From: Leyella lascolaii
GTDB taxonomy: Bacteria; Bacteroidota; Bacteroidia; Bacteroidales; Bacteroidaceae
Reading direction: 5' to 3'
Assembly (NCBI RefSeq): GCF_900079775.1
Contig: NZ_LT556036.1
Span: forward strand, 1 to 64,000
DNA: 64,000 nucleotides
Of this stretch, positions 63,809 to 64,000 are shown piece after piece. The notes under the pieces were generated by a model. The model searched no databases and was not told where the DNA came from. It worked only from the letters and a program-made list of their open reading frames with translations. The translations under genes and the position numbers were made by a program. Positions within the stretch are counted from its first letter, which is position 1. Each line of letters opens with the position of its first letter.

Positions 63809-64000
63809 ATGAAAAAACAATTACTTATGTTGGGCTTGGGCTTGCTTGGTAGTGTTACCATGTCGGCTCAGTTGACGTCGCCGTTTACCGGTACGAGACC
63901 TGTGGCTGAGGTGGATGCGACAGCCGACTATTATCTTTACAATGTAAAGTCGGGCAAATGGCTGCAGAACAATGACGACAACATCTCAGCAACTCCGAAT
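63809..64000 (+). CDS. Secreted protein, N-terminal part (runs off the window)
   Basis: The first 64 codons of a gene cut by the window edge. Signal peptide MKKQLLMLGLGLLGSVTMSAQ, then LTSPFTGTRPVAEVDATADY and YLYNVKSGKWLQNNDDNISA. The phrase DYYLYNVKSGKWLQ resembles the start of beta-trefoil or Ricin-like modules (display of a structured state in secreted Prevotella proteins), but with so little sequence I would not assign a function. The codons are biased toward frequent ones. No stop within the window. Confidence 0.75.
   Translation, partial: MKKQLLMLGLGLLGSVTMSAQLTSPFTGTRPVAEVDATADYYLYNVKSGKWLQNNDDNISATPN

Overview
The window looks like a chromosomal segment of a Bacteroidales bacterium, most likely Prevotellaceae. 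Many intergenic regions carry Bacteroidetes-type -7 boxes (TAnnTTTG). The uppS-bamA-ompH-ompH-ompH-murI block, the DUF6242 and DUF6089 proteins, the two-CBM20 MalQ, and the single-chain PurL are all typical of the group. The intergenic repeats that surround TATCTTTG promoters match, from memory, sequences that recur in Prevotella genomes. No species can be named from the sequence alone.

Layout. Positions 1-2000 are a patchwork of multi-copy DNA: a 16S 3' end, a spacer with tRNA-Ala(GGC), a truncated 23S 5' end, a second spacer with tRNA-Ala(UGC), a second truncated 23S 5' end, and a truncated transposase. This is followed by a MITE-like inverted-repeat segment. From 2.6 to 8.1 kb lies a minus-strand metG-dsbD-cysteine desulfidase run. 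From 9.8 to 16 kb are a GH2 and a GH32 glycosidase separated by repeat-rich DNA. From 16.2 to 23.5 kb is a minus-strand block of nadK, an ABC exporter and a MacAB-like ATPase/two permeases/adaptor set. Then come upp, pckA, and from 27 to 35.3 kb an envelope cluster (DUF6242 lipoprotein, DUF6089, uppS, bamA, three ompH/skp paralogues, murI). From 35.6 to 46.6 kb are a NUDIX hydrolase, a DJ-1 family protein, ispD-recG, an M23/LysM endopeptidase, a PAP2 phosphatase, malQ and an M28 peptidase. From 46.8 to 52 kb are a split chromate-type transporter and purL. From 52.8 to 58.5 kb are a GH32-like enzyme and a GH38 alpha-mannosidase. The rest holds an OmpA-family lipoprotein, an NCS2 purine/pyrimidine permease, an EamA transporter, a porin and the start of a secreted protein.

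Coding content is mostly housekeeping and envelope biogenesis (undecaprenyl-phosphate synthesis, outer-membrane protein assembly, periplasmic chaperones, D-Glu for peptidoglycan) plus secreted glycosidases for fructans, mannosides and other glycans. No SusC/SusD pair, CRISPR array or phage is present.

The unusual content is in non-coding DNA. (1) Five intergenic loci carry degenerate tandem arrays with an exact 22-bp period and a dyad-symmetric unit. Two of them lie inside a larger ~450-bp composite element with the same landmarks in the same order. (2) A promoter-plus-leader repeat precedes metG, purL and GH38. It puts a small hairpin with compensatory base changes at the predicted mRNA 5' end, and a 66-bp tandem repeat elsewhere in the window is related to it. 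(3) A ~220-bp element with 33-bp inverted ends sits in frame inside purL and adds about 72 residues. (4) There are also a 122-nt isolated hairpin, REP-like palindromes, a candidate small RNA and the rRNA patchwork. All counts and alignments here were made by eye.
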